Shown here piece after piece: positions 8,513 through 18,157 of a stretch of DNA of 64,000 bases (positions within the stretch are counted from its first letter, which is position 1; the number at the start of each line of letters is the position of its first letter). A program made the translations under genes and the position numbers. Source of the DNA: an uncultured Lachnospiraceae bacterium (GTDB lineage: Bacteria; Bacillota; Clostridia; Lachnospirales; Lachnospiraceae); contig CAKRHP010000001.1 of the NCBI GenBank assembly GCA_934339135.1, forward strand, positions 1 through 64,000, in the 5' to 3' direction. The notes under the pieces are model-generated. The model ran no database searches. It was not told where the DNA came from and worked only from the letters and a program-made list of their open reading frames with translations.

Positions 8513-10423
8513 CTAACCGGATATCTGATTCGCTTCCCGCAGATACTGTAAAAATTCCCGTTCCGGTAATGGCTTGGAATAGAAATATCCCTGCAGAAAA
8601 TCTCCCTGCAGCCTTTTAAAGATATCAATATGCTCCTGCGTCTCGATCCCCTCTGAGATAATCCTCTTTCCTTCTGCATGGATCATCGGTACCAGCTGGT
8701 CAAGATATTTATTTTCTCCTCTGCCATAAGACCATACAAGACTCTTATCAATCTTTACAAAATCCACCGGCAGACTCACAATACTGCTGACATTGGAATA
8801 ACCGGTTCCAAAATCATCCAATGCGATCTTGGCTCCCGAGGAACGAAGAGTTTCCAACGTCTCACGTATCTCTTCCTTATCCATAATGCCGCTCTCGGTA
8901 ATCTCCAGATGCATTCTCGACATCGGAATATCGTACTCCCCGGCGATCCGGATCAGATTTTGTGCAAGCTCCTCATAACAACACTGCACCGGGGAAAGAT
9001 TGATATTAATATCATCGATCCCCATGTCAAAGATATGATTCTGCGTTGCAAAAATACACGCCTTACGGTAAATCTGCTCTCCCAATGCGATAATATCACG
9101 ATTCTCCTCCGCTACATGGATGAAAAACTCCGGATTAATGAATTTTTTGTCCTTATCCTTTAACCGGGACAATACTTCAAGAGATGTAACACGCCCCTTT
9201 TCCAGAGAATAGATCGGCTGAAAATAGATCTCAATACTGTTATCCATAACTGCCTGTTCCACCAGTTCCGCCACCTTCTGCTTTTCTTCGGCCGGCTTGA
9301 CCGCATCATGAGTCAGAGGGATCAGCTCGCCTGCCTTGTGATGCCCCTGATGATCTGATCTCGCATAAGCTACCCTCTGCAAGAGCTCATCAACCGATTC
9401 ACAGGCATCCGGAAAATTGACCTCATAAAAACAATACTCATGAACGATCTCTTCTCCATCTATCGTCCAGATCTTTGGCATGACATCCACAAAACGCTGA
9501 TGAACTTCTCTCGTTTCCTTCTCATTTGGAAGCAGGATTGCAAAAGTAGAGGCTGCGATATGATAATAATCCTTATCTCCACACTCCTTCTGCATCAGTT
9601 CAGCCATCGCCGCCTGAATCGCGGTCAGTTTGGAATCCTCGTACATTTCTGTCATCGCATTATAATTGATAATGCGGATGATCAGCACACTGCACTCCTC
9701 CTTGTATGCCATCTTTTCCCGGACCGTTTCCTCAAAACCGTGCATTTTGAAAAAACCGGTCACCTCATCCATAAAATAATCGGAATTTTGCAGGAACAGA
9801 TAGCAGCACAACACCATGATGCTGTTGACCGCGTAAACAAATAAAAAATCAGGAAACAGCGTATATTGAAGAATCTTTGCTGTCACAGTTACCACAGGAA
9901 GGACTATGATCCATTTTTTGATCCTCCCGGATACAAAAGAAACCTTGTGCATCAGGATCAGCGGAACAAATAAATATACAAAACTCAGAGCCGTGACCAG
10001 ATAATACCAGTCATTTTTGTAAAACACTCCCTGTGCATCAAAACGGTAAAGCAGACCGGTAAACGGGGTTGCCACAACCATTATGACCCCAAGAACAAAC
10101 GGAATGCACCAAAACAGTCTGTATTTCCGGATAAAATCCAGCCGACGGAGCAGTTCCATAGCATACATAGAATAATTTACCGAATATACCAGTGAAGATA
10201 TCAGAAAAAGACTCTGTACCAGAACTCCAAGCCACACAGGCACAGGGTGATACGCTACAATTCCACAAAAGACATCCAAAACAGCAGTCACTGCTCCCAG
10301 CACCATCAGCCAGAAAAACAGCCTGCTCCGATAAACACGCAAATGTCTTTGTCGAAAAAATACAAGCGTTGCTCCGATCATAAACATGACTGCTGCAAGC
10401 TCATAATGAACCTGTATCTCCAT
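8513..10423 (-). CDS. Membrane GGDEF-degenerate/EAL protein, likely active c-di-GMP phosphodiesterase
   Basis: A 636-residue protein with six to seven predicted membrane segments in the first ~220 residues, a degenerate GGDEF domain (about 230-370) and a C-terminal EAL domain (about 390-630). The GGDEF signature is replaced by AASTF, so no cyclase activity is expected. The EAL catalytic set looks intact: EVLSR, NINLSP, EITES, DDFGTGYS, KIDKSL, EGIETQE and QGYFYSKPL. It should therefore hydrolyse c-di-GMP at the inner membrane. Its ATG overlaps the stop of the preceding paralogue (TAATG), indicating translational coupling. The first ~200 residues are probably a ligand- or redox-sensing membrane domain; the signal is not evident. 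Confidence 0.9.
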   Translation of the reverse strand: MEIQVHYELAAVMFMIGATLVFFRQRHLRVYRSRLFFWLMVLGAVTAVLDVFCGIVAYHPVPVWLGVLVQSLFLISSLVYSVNYSMYAMELLRRLDFIRKYRLFWCIPFVLGVIMVVATPFTGLLYRFDAQGVFYKNDWYYLVTALSFVYLFVPLILMHKVSFVSGRIKKWIIVLPVVTVTAKILQYTLFPDFLFVYAVNSIMVLCCYLFLQNSDYFMDEVTGFFKMHGFEETVREKMAYKEECSVLIIRIINYNAMTEMYEDSKLTAIQAAMAELMQKECGDKDYYHIAASTFAILLPNEKETREVHQRFVDVMPKIWTIDGEEIVHEYCFYEVNFPDACESVDELLQRVAYARSDHQGHHKAGELIPLTHDAVKPAEEKQKVAELVEQAVMDNSIEIYFQPIYSLEKGRVTSLEVLSRLKDKDKKFINPEFFIHVAEENRDIIALGEQIYRKACIFATQNHIFDMGIDDININLSPVQCCYEELAQNLIRIAGEYDIPMSRMHLEITESGIMDKEEIRETLETLRSSGAKIALDDFGTGYSNVSSIVSLPVDFVKIDKSLVWSYGRGENKYLDQLVPMIHAEGKRIISEGIETQEHIDIFKRLQGDFLQGYFYSKPLPEREFLQYLREANQISG

Positions 10424-12339
10424 TATACTTCCTCCATATACATATGAATCCGCTCCGGTGCCAGTACACCGGCATAATAATTTCCCTGAAGATAAGATAT
10501 ATTGCCAAGTTCCTTTACTTTCCTGTAACGAACCTCATTGTCAATTCCTTCGAGACAGATTTTCCATCCATTGTCCCGCAGCATATTGATCTGATATTTT
10601 AAAACATCACTCTCTCCGGAGCAATACCTTCCTACCATTTTTTCACTGATCTTGACAACATGGAAAGGCATCTTCATAATCCCCTGCAGATTGCAGACAT
10701 TGTCTCCGTAACGATCCAGAACTACAGTAATCCCTTCCCGGATCAGATCATTGATATATTGATCCAGCCGTTCAAAGGGAACGCTCATATCCTCTGTCAT
10801 TTCCAGACATAACCGTTCCAGCGGAAACTCATATTTCCTGGCAAGAAAGCGGTATTCCCGGACCACTGTCTCCGAACTGATATGTAACGGTGTCACATTG
10901 ATGATCAGCTTCTGGAAACCATGCTCCAGAATCCTTTCCTTCATCGCCAGCTCCATAGCACTTTCCAGTGTGATCCTGCCCAGCTCCCGGACATATCCCA
11001 TCTCCTTTGCAACAGCCCAGATCGCTCCTTCCGGAATCGTCTTTCCGTTTTCTCTGCGCATATAGATTCTGGCTTCTATGGCATGTCTCCTGCCTGTGAC
11101 CGCATCCATTACCGGAGAAATACCGATATCGCACCGTTTGTCCTGCATGATTTTTTTCAGCATGCGTCCAATCTGCAGCTCCAGATCAATGTTCCGTCGA
11201 ACCTCTCCTTCATAACGGAGAAGCTGTCTGTCATGAAGCTGGTCCTTCAACATCTTTTTCATGCTGACAACCATTTTATAAAACTCAGACTGATCATATG
11301 CCGCTTCTTCCAAGGTCAGCATGTAAAATCCATAACTGATCGGAATGGATTTATTGTTGATCCGCAGTGTCCCCGGAAGCCTCTGGGAAACTGCCTCATA
11401 AAGAGCAATACTATCCTCTTCTTTCCTCTGTAATACAGCAAAATCAGAGCCGTGAATATGGAACTGATTGTGTCGTCCTCCATACTGCCGCAGAATATCC
11501 CCTATCTCGCCCATAACTCCCACAAGCTCCTCTTCTTCACAAATACTTAATATGTTCAGGTAATTCTGTATTGTGATAAAAAGACAGCTGAATCTCTGGC
11601 GATATTTGAATTTTTCCCGGATCACTTTACGGAAACCTGCTCGGGAAAAACCACCGCTGATCCGGTCCGAATAGCGGTCGAAATTCTGATACAGCAGATA
11701 ACAGACAAAAATCATATATGCTGTTGCATAAAAACTCAAAAGATATGATGTATCCTTCACCAAAACAAACTGCAGCACTACCATAGCATTGTAATATATC
11801 CATAATACCGTACAGACGATCCCCCGATAAACAGCATTGCGGGAACGATCCAGAAATGCTGTCACACAGGCTCCCAGAAAATAAACCGTCACCAGAAGAA
11901 AGTTCAGATTTCCCAACGGTCCCTTATAACAGACTCCCTGGGCATCATAATAAAAAACCAGATGAGTGACAGGACTGGTCACATCCAGAATTGTCATGAT
12001 CAATGCCGGAAGCACCATTTCAATGTTCCGGATGCTTTTCAGAATAATCCTGTGGCCACTGAGTGCATGCCAGTATCGAAAATAATAAACTGCCATCCAG
12101 ATCATAGCAACTCTTGGAACCACGGATTCCAGATTCCACATATAATAACTATCCGGAAACACAAACTCCCGGAATATATTGACAGCAATATCAAGAACAG
12201 AAAAGAACACACCTGCCCGGAGCAGTTGTTCAAAACAGCGGTTCATATACAGATCCAGCCAGTTTTTCTTTTTGTAACTGACCGCGATGACAATCAAAAA
12301 TATCACTGCGATCACTTCATATGCATACTCGCTCGCCAT
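10423..12339 (-). CDS. Membrane GGDEF/EAL paralogue with ruined active sites
   Basis: A 638-residue protein with the same architecture and length as its downstream neighbour: about seven membrane segments, a GGDEF-like domain (HGSDF instead of GGDEF) and an EAL-like domain. Key EAL residues are lost: EARIY replaces EALLR, LDRYGDN replaces DDFGTG, and QGNYYAG replaces QGYxFxKP. NVTP, EMTED, KISEKM and EGID remain. It is thus probably not a phosphodiesterase but a sensor, c-di-GMP receptor or partner subunit. The ATG chosen has GGAGG five bases upstream and gives the same length as the paralogue; the longer frame starts twelve residues earlier. It follows the cyclase gene by 41 bases. Confidence 0.87.
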   Translation of the reverse strand: MASEYAYEVIAVIFLIVIAVSYKKKNWLDLYMNRCFEQLLRAGVFFSVLDIAVNIFREFVFPDSYYMWNLESVVPRVAMIWMAVYYFRYWHALSGHRIILKSIRNIEMVLPALIMTILDVTSPVTHLVFYYDAQGVCYKGPLGNLNFLLVTVYFLGACVTAFLDRSRNAVYRGIVCTVLWIYYNAMVVLQFVLVKDTSYLLSFYATAYMIFVCYLLYQNFDRYSDRISGGFSRAGFRKVIREKFKYRQRFSCLFITIQNYLNILSICEEEELVGVMGEIGDILRQYGGRHNQFHIHGSDFAVLQRKEEDSIALYEAVSQRLPGTLRINNKSIPISYGFYMLTLEEAAYDQSEFYKMVVSMKKMLKDQLHDRQLLRYEGEVRRNIDLELQIGRMLKKIMQDKRCDIGISPVMDAVTGRRHAIEARIYMRRENGKTIPEGAIWAVAKEMGYVRELGRITLESAMELAMKERILEHGFQKLIINVTPLHISSETVVREYRFLARKYEFPLERLCLEMTEDMSVPFERLDQYINDLIREGITVVLDRYGDNVCNLQGIMKMPFHVVKISEKMVGRYCSGESDVLKYQINMLRDNGWKICLEGIDNEVRYRKVKELGNISYLQGNYYAGVLAPERIHMYMEEV

Positions 12340-12380
12340 GTGCTCCTCCATTCCAATACTGCCTGAAATCCTCATTCACT

Positions 12381-13502
12381 CTACTCATCTGCCGCACTAT
12401 GCTGAAACAGGTTATATCTGTCTTTTCCGGAACGTTTGGACAGATATAATGCCTTATCCGCTTTCTGGTAGACAGACATGAAATCCTCTCCGTCCGTCGG
12501 TGCAGATGCAATACCAATACTTGCGGAAACCTCCACCACATGATCCCCATTGGCATATTCTGCCTTGAGACCCTGACAGAGCTGCTCGCCCTTCTGAGTC
12601 ATATATTCTGTAAGATTATCCAGATCAAAAGCATCAAATCCCGCAAATACTGCAAACTCATCTCCGCCCAGACGTCCGATCAGTGCGTTTGACGGGAATA
12701 CCTGCTTAATCTTATCCGCTGTCTCCGTCAGAACACGGTCTCCATATGCATGCCCCAGATTGTCATTGACTTCTTTAAAGTTGTCCAGATCAATCATAAA
12801 GAATACAAGATTTTCACTACCGATGCGGTGCTCCAGCTGTGCAGAAATCCTGCTCTCCATGGTTTTTTTGTTTAGAATTCCCGTCAGGAGATCATTTTCT
12901 GCCATCTCAGTAAGTTCCTTCTCCTGTGTCATCTGGGAGTCAATATTCTCCATGCGCATCACGAAACGTTTATTTTTGCGGTTCTTTTCATGCTTGACAA
13001 GCGTACCGCTCACCGCATACCATGCATAGGTATCATCCAGCCTGTGCAGCAGCAGATCTTTTTTGAAGCACTCCTCTCCACTGTCAAAAAAGCTACGTAT
13101 TTCTGAACGGACCGGAGTTACCTCCTCATTGACCCAGTTGTAAATGTCATAGACCTCCACTCCCATGAAATCCAGCACATCAAAGCCCGTAAAAGAGCCA
13201 ATATCCCCCGTTACGACCAGATGCTGGGGTGAAAAAGTATAGTCCAGCCAGATACTTTCATTGTGCGCTGCAATCAGATCATATCGTTCTTTTTCCTTGT
13301 AGACTTTTTGAAATTGAATCCCCAGAAACGCAACCCCCGCGCAAAGCACAACAACGAACACGATCAAACCTGCGATCACAGGAACAAATATTTCCCTGCC
13401 TGCTGCCGCAGTGATCGGATAAAATAATAGATTTTGCCACATATTGTCCGTCTTCGAATCCTTTCTATATGTGATTTTACGTATTATGTGCCCTCTCCTC
13501 AT
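12381..13502 (-). CDS. Membrane-anchored diguanylate cyclase (GGDEF)
   Basis: Makes c-di-GMP from two GTP. The 373-residue protein has one transmembrane segment (about residues 39-62), a PAS-like sensing region (about 75-190) and a C-terminal GGDEF domain (about 205-365). The domain shows DLLTGILNK, FFMIDLDNFKEVND, and the intact signature RLGGDEFAVF. No RxxD inhibitory site is obvious five residues ahead of the signature (ALIGRLGGDEF). The start is uncertain: the first ATG has a close GAAGGA, and a second ATG twenty residues later lies just before the membrane segment. First gene of the c-di-GMP module; a TATAAT (13601-13606) upstream has no good -35. Confidence 0.9.
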   Translation of the reverse strand: MRRGHIIRKITYRKDSKTDNMWQNLLFYPITAAAGREIFVPVIAGLIVFVVVLCAGVAFLGIQFQKVYKEKERYDLIAAHNESIWLDYTFSPQHLVVTGDIGSFTGFDVLDFMGVEVYDIYNWVNEEVTPVRSEIRSFFDSGEECFKKDLLLHRLDDTYAWYAVSGTLVKHEKNRKNKRFVMRMENIDSQMTQEKELTEMAENDLLTGILNKKTMESRISAQLEHRIGSENLVFFMIDLDNFKEVNDNLGHAYGDRVLTETADKIKQVFPSNALIGRLGGDEFAVFAGFDAFDLDNLTEYMTQKGEQLCQGLKAEYANGDHVVEVSASIGIASAPTDGEDFMSVYQKADKALYLSKRSGKDRYNLFQHSAADE

Positions 13503-13690
13503 ACTTCCTTCTCAAATGAAACCTCATCCACCCGGATTTCCCACAACGTTCCTCCGATCATGTCCATAATATTCCTTATGTGAAATCCGAATTATTATTA
13601 ATTATATCATCCTTCTGTAAAAAAAGAAAGTTTTTCGTGAATTAAATTTCAGTTTGCAAAACCGTCCGTTGACTGCCATATTCCGGCTGT

Positions 13691-14464
13691 TTATTCTGCC
13701 AGTCCTTCCACCATTTCATGGACATAGTCATAAATATGGGAACCTGCATCCCCGCCGTATCTGGCAACAATCTTTACAATAGCGCTTCCCACAATGGCTC
13801 CGTCCGCAATGGAACTGTACTTATGCACCTGCTCTGCGGTGTTGATACCAAATCCTACGGCTGTCGGTGTATCTGTCACCTCTTTGATCAGACCAACGAT
13901 CCTGCCCACATCTGTGGTGATCTCGCTTCGCACTCCGGTTACTCCCATGGAAGATACTACATAGATAAACCCGGTCGCTTCCTTTGCGATCATCTGGATC
14001 CGGTCCTCGGAGGTCGGTGCGATCAGGGAAATAATATCCACATTATGAGCTGCCGCAATACCGGCTAACTCTCCCTTCTCCTCAAATGGCATATCCGGAA
14101 TGATCACGCCATCAATCCCGACTTCCTCGCATCTGGAGCAAAATTTCTCATAGCCATACTTAAACAATGTGTTAAGATATGCCAGAAATACCAGTGGAAT
14201 CTGCGTCTTCTGACGAAGACGTGCCACCATGTCAAACAGCTTATCGGTAGTACACCCTGCCGAAAGTGCCCGGATATTTGCCTCCTGGATCACCGGCCCC
14301 TCTGCGATAGGATCCGAGAATGGGATACCAAGCTCCACGAGTCCTGCTCCTGCCTTTTCCATCTGCAGGACAAACTCCTCTGTTTTATCAAGATTCGGAT
14401 CGCCTGCTGTTATAAATCCGATAAATGCCTTTTTGCCGTCAAATGCGTTATGTATCCTAGTCAT
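13691..14464 (-). CDS. trpA: Tryptophan synthase alpha chain
   Basis: Cleaves indole-3-glycerol phosphate to indole and glyceraldehyde-3-phosphate, passing indole to TrpB. The 257-residue protein has FITAGDP, the catalytic Glu in [11 protein letters not shown], and the phosphate-binding VGFGI region. The start chosen is MTRIHNAF, eight bases inside the end of trpB with a G-rich ribosome site; a longer frame adds 17 unlikely residues. Last gene of the trp operon. Confidence 0.97.
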   Translation of the reverse strand: MTRIHNAFDGKKAFIGFITAGDPNLDKTEEFVLQMEKAGAGLVELGIPFSDPIAEGPVIQEANIRALSAGCTTDKLFDMVARLRQKTQIPLVFLAYLNTLFKYGYEKFCSRCEEVGIDGVIIPDMPFEEKGELAGIAAAHNVDIISLIAPTSEDRIQMIAKEATGFIYVVSSMGVTGVRSEITTDVGRIVGLIKEVTDTPTAVGFGINTAEQVHKYSSIADGAIVGSAIVKIVARYGGDAGSHIYDYVHEMVEGLAE

Positions 14465-15644
14465 GTAAATCAACCCCCCTGTATCTTGCAATTGCTGCCA
14501 CGTCCTTGTCACCACGTCCTGACAGACAGCAGATAATGATCTGATCCTTTCTCATAGTCGGTGCAAGCTTCATCACATGAGCTACTGCATGGGAGCTCTC
14601 GATGGCTGCGATAATGCCTTCCTCTCTGGCAATATATTCAAATGCCTGCACAGCCTCCTCATCGGTTACCGGCACATACTGTGCTCTGCCGATATCCTTG
14701 AGATACGCATGCTCCGGTCCTACCCCCGGATAATCCAGTCCTGCCGAAATGGAGTATACCGGTGCGATCTGTCCATACTCATCCTGACAGAAATAGGACT
14801 TCATTCCATGGAATACACCCTCTGTACCGGTTGCCATGGTTGCCGCCGTCCTGTCTGTGTCTACGCCAAGACCTGCCGCCTCACAGCCAATGAGTTTCAC
14901 ATCCTCATCCTTGATAAACTCATAAAACATTCCCATGGCATTGCTGCCACCGCCGACACATGCCATCACCACATCCGGAAGCTTTCCCTCCTTTTCCAGG
15001 ATCTGTGCTCTCGCCTCGCGGCTGATGACGCTCTGGAAATCACGGACGATCATCGGGAACGGATGAGGTCCCATAACAGAACCGAGGACATAAAGAGTAT
15101 CATCCACACGGCTGGTCCACTCACGCATGCACTCGTTGACGGCATCCTTCAATGTCATGGTGCCGCTCTCCACCGGGTGAACCTTTGCACCCAGAAGCTC
15201 CATACGATAAACATTGAGCGCCTGACGGATCGTATCCTCCTTGCCCATATAGATCTCACATTCCAGTCCCAGAAGTGCCGCCGCCGTTGCCGTTGCAACA
15301 CCGTGCTGTCCTGCACCGGTCTCCGCAATGATACGGGTCTTGCCCATCTTCTTGGCAAGAAGTGCCTGACCCAGTACGTTATTGATCTTGTGGGAACCGG
15401 TATGATTCAGATCTTCTCTCTTAAAGTAAATCTTGGCTCCTCCCAGATCCTTTGTCATCTTCTCCGCATAATAAAGCAAAGAAGGGCGTCCTGCATACTC
15501 TTTTAACAGTGTGTTTAATTCCTGATTAAACTCCTCATCCTTTTTATAAAACTCGTAGGCATCCTCCAGCTTCTTGATCTCATTCATCAAGGTCTCCGGA
15601 ATATATTGTCCGCCATGGATACCATATCTTCCTTTCTGACTCAT
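14457..15644 (-). CDS. trpB: Tryptophan synthase beta chain
   Basis: PLP enzyme joining indole and serine into tryptophan. The 395-residue TrpB1-type protein shows the PLP lysine motif in [14 protein letters not shown], the GAGQHG motif, the phosphate-binding [10 protein letters not shown] and the C-terminal CLSGRGDKD. Length is normal. GGAGAATGAATT precedes the ATG, and its stop overlaps the trpA start. Confidence 0.98.
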   Translation of the reverse strand: MSQKGRYGIHGGQYIPETLMNEIKKLEDAYEFYKKDEEFNQELNTLLKEYAGRPSLLYYAEKMTKDLGGAKIYFKREDLNHTGSHKINNVLGQALLAKKMGKTRIIAETGAGQHGVATATAAALLGLECEIYMGKEDTIRQALNVYRMELLGAKVHPVESGTMTLKDAVNECMREWTSRVDDTLYVLGSVMGPHPFPMIVRDFQSVISREARAQILEKEGKLPDVVMACVGGGSNAMGMFYEFIKDEDVKLIGCEAAGLGVDTDRTAATMATGTEGVFHGMKSYFCQDEYGQIAPVYSISAGLDYPGVGPEHAYLKDIGRAQYVPVTDEEAVQAFEYIAREEGIIAAIESSHAVAHVMKLAPTMRKDQIIICCLSGRGDKDVAAIARYRGVDLHD

Positions 15645-15701
15645 AATTCATTCTCCATTTCTTTTATATTTCATACCGTCTTATAACCGGTATCGTTTGT
15701 A

Positions 15702-16490
15702 TTACTCTGCATAGCCGATAAATTTCTTTACCGCTGCCACTCTGTCATCTGCACGCATCATGGTTTCTCCGATCAGCACACCGTTGACGTTATGTTCCAT
15801 GAGCTGACGGATATCTTCCTTTGTTTTGATCCCGCTCTCCGATACAAAAAGTACATCCTCCGGCACACTCTGACGATAGCGGATACTGTTATTAATGTCA
15901 ACGGTAAAGGTATGAAGATCACGGTTATTGACGCCGATCAAACGCGCCCCGATCGTTAAAGCACGATTTACTTCCTCCTGGTCATGTGCTTCCACGAGAG
16001 CTGTCAATCCTAAACTGTCCGCAATATCAAAAAATCGTTTTAATTCCTCGTCCGTCAGGATCGCACAGATCAGAAGAACTGCATCTGCTCCCATAAGCTT
16101 CGCCTCATAGATCATATATTCATCTACCACGAAATCCTTGCGGATAATCGGAAGGCTGACCGCTTTGCGAATTTCCTTCAGATAGGTATCGCTTCCCTGA
16201 AACCAGTACGGCTCTGTCAGTACCGATATGGCACAGGCTCCGCCCTTTTCATAATCTCCGGCAATCTCTACATACGGAAACTCCTCCGCGATCACCCCTT
16301 TGGAAGGGGATGCCTTTTTTACCTCGCAGATAAAGGAAAGTCCCGGAGCCGCAATGGCTTTTTCAAAAGGAAAGCCCGTGTCACTGTTCATCGCCAGAGC
16401 CTTCTCCCTGATCTGATCCAAAGGCTTTTCCTGCTTTAACTGCGCAACACGCTCCTTTGTTTTTGCCGCAATCTCATTTAATATCGTCAT
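15702..16490 (-). CDS. trpC: Indole-3-glycerol phosphate synthase
   Basis: Converts CdRP to indole-3-glycerol phosphate. The 262-residue barrel contains FICEVKKASPSKG, the IIRKDFVVDEY segment, the LVEAHDQEE strand, the GVNNRDL motif and VSESGIKT, all classical. It is a single-domain enzyme without a fused TrpF part. The chosen ATG gives MTILNEIAAKTKERV, the usual family start; the longer frame adds 20 residues. It is followed directly by trpB; trpF, often found between these genes, is absent. Confidence 0.97.
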   Translation of the reverse strand: MTILNEIAAKTKERVAQLKQEKPLDQIREKALAMNSDTGFPFEKAIAAPGLSFICEVKKASPSKGVIAEEFPYVEIAGDYEKGGACAISVLTEPYWFQGSDTYLKEIRKAVSLPIIRKDFVVDEYMIYEAKLMGADAVLLICAILTDEELKRFFDIADSLGLTALVEAHDQEEVNRALTIGARLIGVNNRDLHTFTVDINNSIRYRQSVPEDVLFVSESGIKTKEDIRQLMEHNVNGVLIGETMMRADDRVAAVKKFIGYAE

Positions 16491-16562
16491 AATAATTTCT
16501 GTTCCCTTCCCAGCCCAGAACCTGTGGACTGCCGGCACGTTATGCGCCACTTATATCTCTTT

Positions 16563-17573
16563 CTATGCATTGGTCAGCTCAATAAATGCATCCAGCTGCT
16601 TCAAAGCCTTTCCGCTGTCAATGATCTCTCTTGCCATTTCAATCCCCTGCCCGATAGAAACATTCTCCTTGGAAATATGGAATGCTGCACCTGCATTTAA
16701 TAACACAACATCACGCTTTGGTCCTGTTTCTTTTCCTTCGAAGATGTCTCTGACGATCTGTGCATTGACTGCAGGCTCACCGCCCACCAGATTACTCTTC
16801 TGACAGGTCTTGAAGCCAAACTGCTCCGGTGTGATCTCGTATGTCTTAAAGTCGTCTCCGTCAAATTCACAGACCTTTGTGGGTGCACTTAAGGAAATCT
16901 CATCCATGCTGTCCATACCATAAACAGCCATGCCCTTCTTAACACCGAGGTTATGAAGTACGTGTGCCAGAGGCTCTACGAGATCTGCGCTGTACACACC
17001 ATAAAGCTGCATGGTTGCTCTTGCCGGGTTTGCCAGAGGTCCCAGAAGATTAAACAATGTACGGATACCCATTTCTTTCCGGACAGGTCCCACAAAACGC
17101 ATTGCCGGATGATATTTCTGTGCAAACAGGAAACCGATATTGATCTGTTCCATAACTTCCTTCATCTTGTCTGCGTCTACGTCAATCTTAACGCCGAGTG
17201 CTTCCAGACAGTCTGCTGTTCCACACTTGCTGGATGCGGCACGATTACCGTGCTTTGCCACGGTGACGCCTCCTGCTGATACGATCAGGGAAGCGATCGT
17301 AGAAATATTGATGGTATTGGAGCCGTCTCCGCCGGTTCCTACGATCTCCAGTACATCCTTGTCATTCTCAAAGTGCTCACAGTGATCTCTCAGATATTTT
17401 GCTGCTGTTGTGATCTCGCTGATGGTCTCACCCTTCATGGAGAGTGCGGTCAAAAACGCTGCCTTCTGTGCGTCTGTTGCCTCGCCGGTCATGATCTCTC
17501 CCATCACCTGCTCTACCATGTTGTCATCCAAATCTTCTCTCTTACTTAAGAGTGCGATTGCTTCTTTAATCAT
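16563..17573 (-). CDS. trpD: Anthranilate phosphoribosyltransferase
   Basis: Transfers phosphoribose from PRPP to anthranilate. 336 residues, with the PRPP loop [30 protein letters not shown], and the GPLANPARA motif. The ribosome site GGAGGTGTAAAATC overlaps the end of trpG (4-base gap), supporting one transcript. Confidence 0.98.
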   Translation of the reverse strand: MIKEAIALLSKREDLDDNMVEQVMGEIMTGEATDAQKAAFLTALSMKGETISEITTAAKYLRDHCEHFENDKDVLEIVGTGGDGSNTINISTIASLIVSAGGVTVAKHGNRAASSKCGTADCLEALGVKIDVDADKMKEVMEQINIGFLFAQKYHPAMRFVGPVRKEMGIRTLFNLLGPLANPARATMQLYGVYSADLVEPLAHVLHNLGVKKGMAVYGMDSMDEISLSAPTKVCEFDGDDFKTYEITPEQFGFKTCQKSNLVGGEPAVNAQIVRDIFEGKETGPKRDVVLLNAGAAFHISKENVSIGQGIEMAREIIDSGKALKQLDAFIELTNA

Positions 17574-17577
17574 GATT

Positions 17578-18144
17578 TTACACCTCCAAAAAGTTTTTCA
17601 ATATTGTTCTGCCCTCCGGTGTCAATATAGACTCCGGATGAAACTGTACGCCATATATATCATAATCTGTATGTTTTACAGCCATGATCTCTCCGTCCTC
17701 TGTCTCAGCGGTCACCTTCAGGGTATCCGGAATCGTTTCCTTTACTGCTGCCAGAGAATGATACCTTGCCACCTCTGTGGTTTCTCCCATGCCTTTAAAG
17801 ATCGGACATGTGTTATCCAGCTTTGTCACAGACATTTTGCCATGCATCAGCTTCTTTGCATAGGAAACGGTTGCCCCAAAGGTTTCACAGATTGCCTGAT
17901 GTCCCAGACATACTCCTAAGATCGGAAGCTTTCCTTTGAAATACCGGATCGCCTCCTCACAGATTCCTGCATCTGCCGGTCTGCCAGGACCAGGCGAAAT
18001 GATCAGATGCGTTGGATGCATCGCCTCCAGTTCCTGTGGGGTATACCGGTCATTGCGCACCACCTTGATGTCCGGCTCCAATTCTCCTATCAACTGATAA
18101 AGATTGTAGGAGAAACTATCGTAATTATCAATAAGTATAATCAT
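17578..18144 (-). CDS. trpG: Anthranilate synthase glutamine amidotransferase component
   Basis: Class I glutamine amidotransferase that feeds ammonia to TrpE. The 188-residue protein opens [14 protein letters not shown] and has the nucleophile elbow GVCLGHQAI, plus VQFHPES carrying the catalytic His and Glu. The frame is separate from trpD (not fused). AGGAGG precedes the ATG, 14 bases after trpE. In related bacteria TrpG may also serve PabB; no pab genes are visible here. Confidence 0.97.
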   Translation of the reverse strand: MIILIDNYDSFSYNLYQLIGELEPDIKVVRNDRYTPQELEAMHPTHLIISPGPGRPADAGICEEAIRYFKGKLPILGVCLGHQAICETFGATVSYAKKLMHGKMSVTKLDNTCPIFKGMGETTEVARYHSLAAVKETIPDTLKVTAETEDGEIMAVKHTDYDIYGVQFHPESILTPEGRTILKNFLEV

Positions 18145-18157
18145 GTTTTAATCCTCC

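Noticed and set aside
14577..15506. 309-residue plus-strand frame opposite trpB
   Set aside because: Antisense shadow of a fully conserved trpB; no start site or protein pattern.
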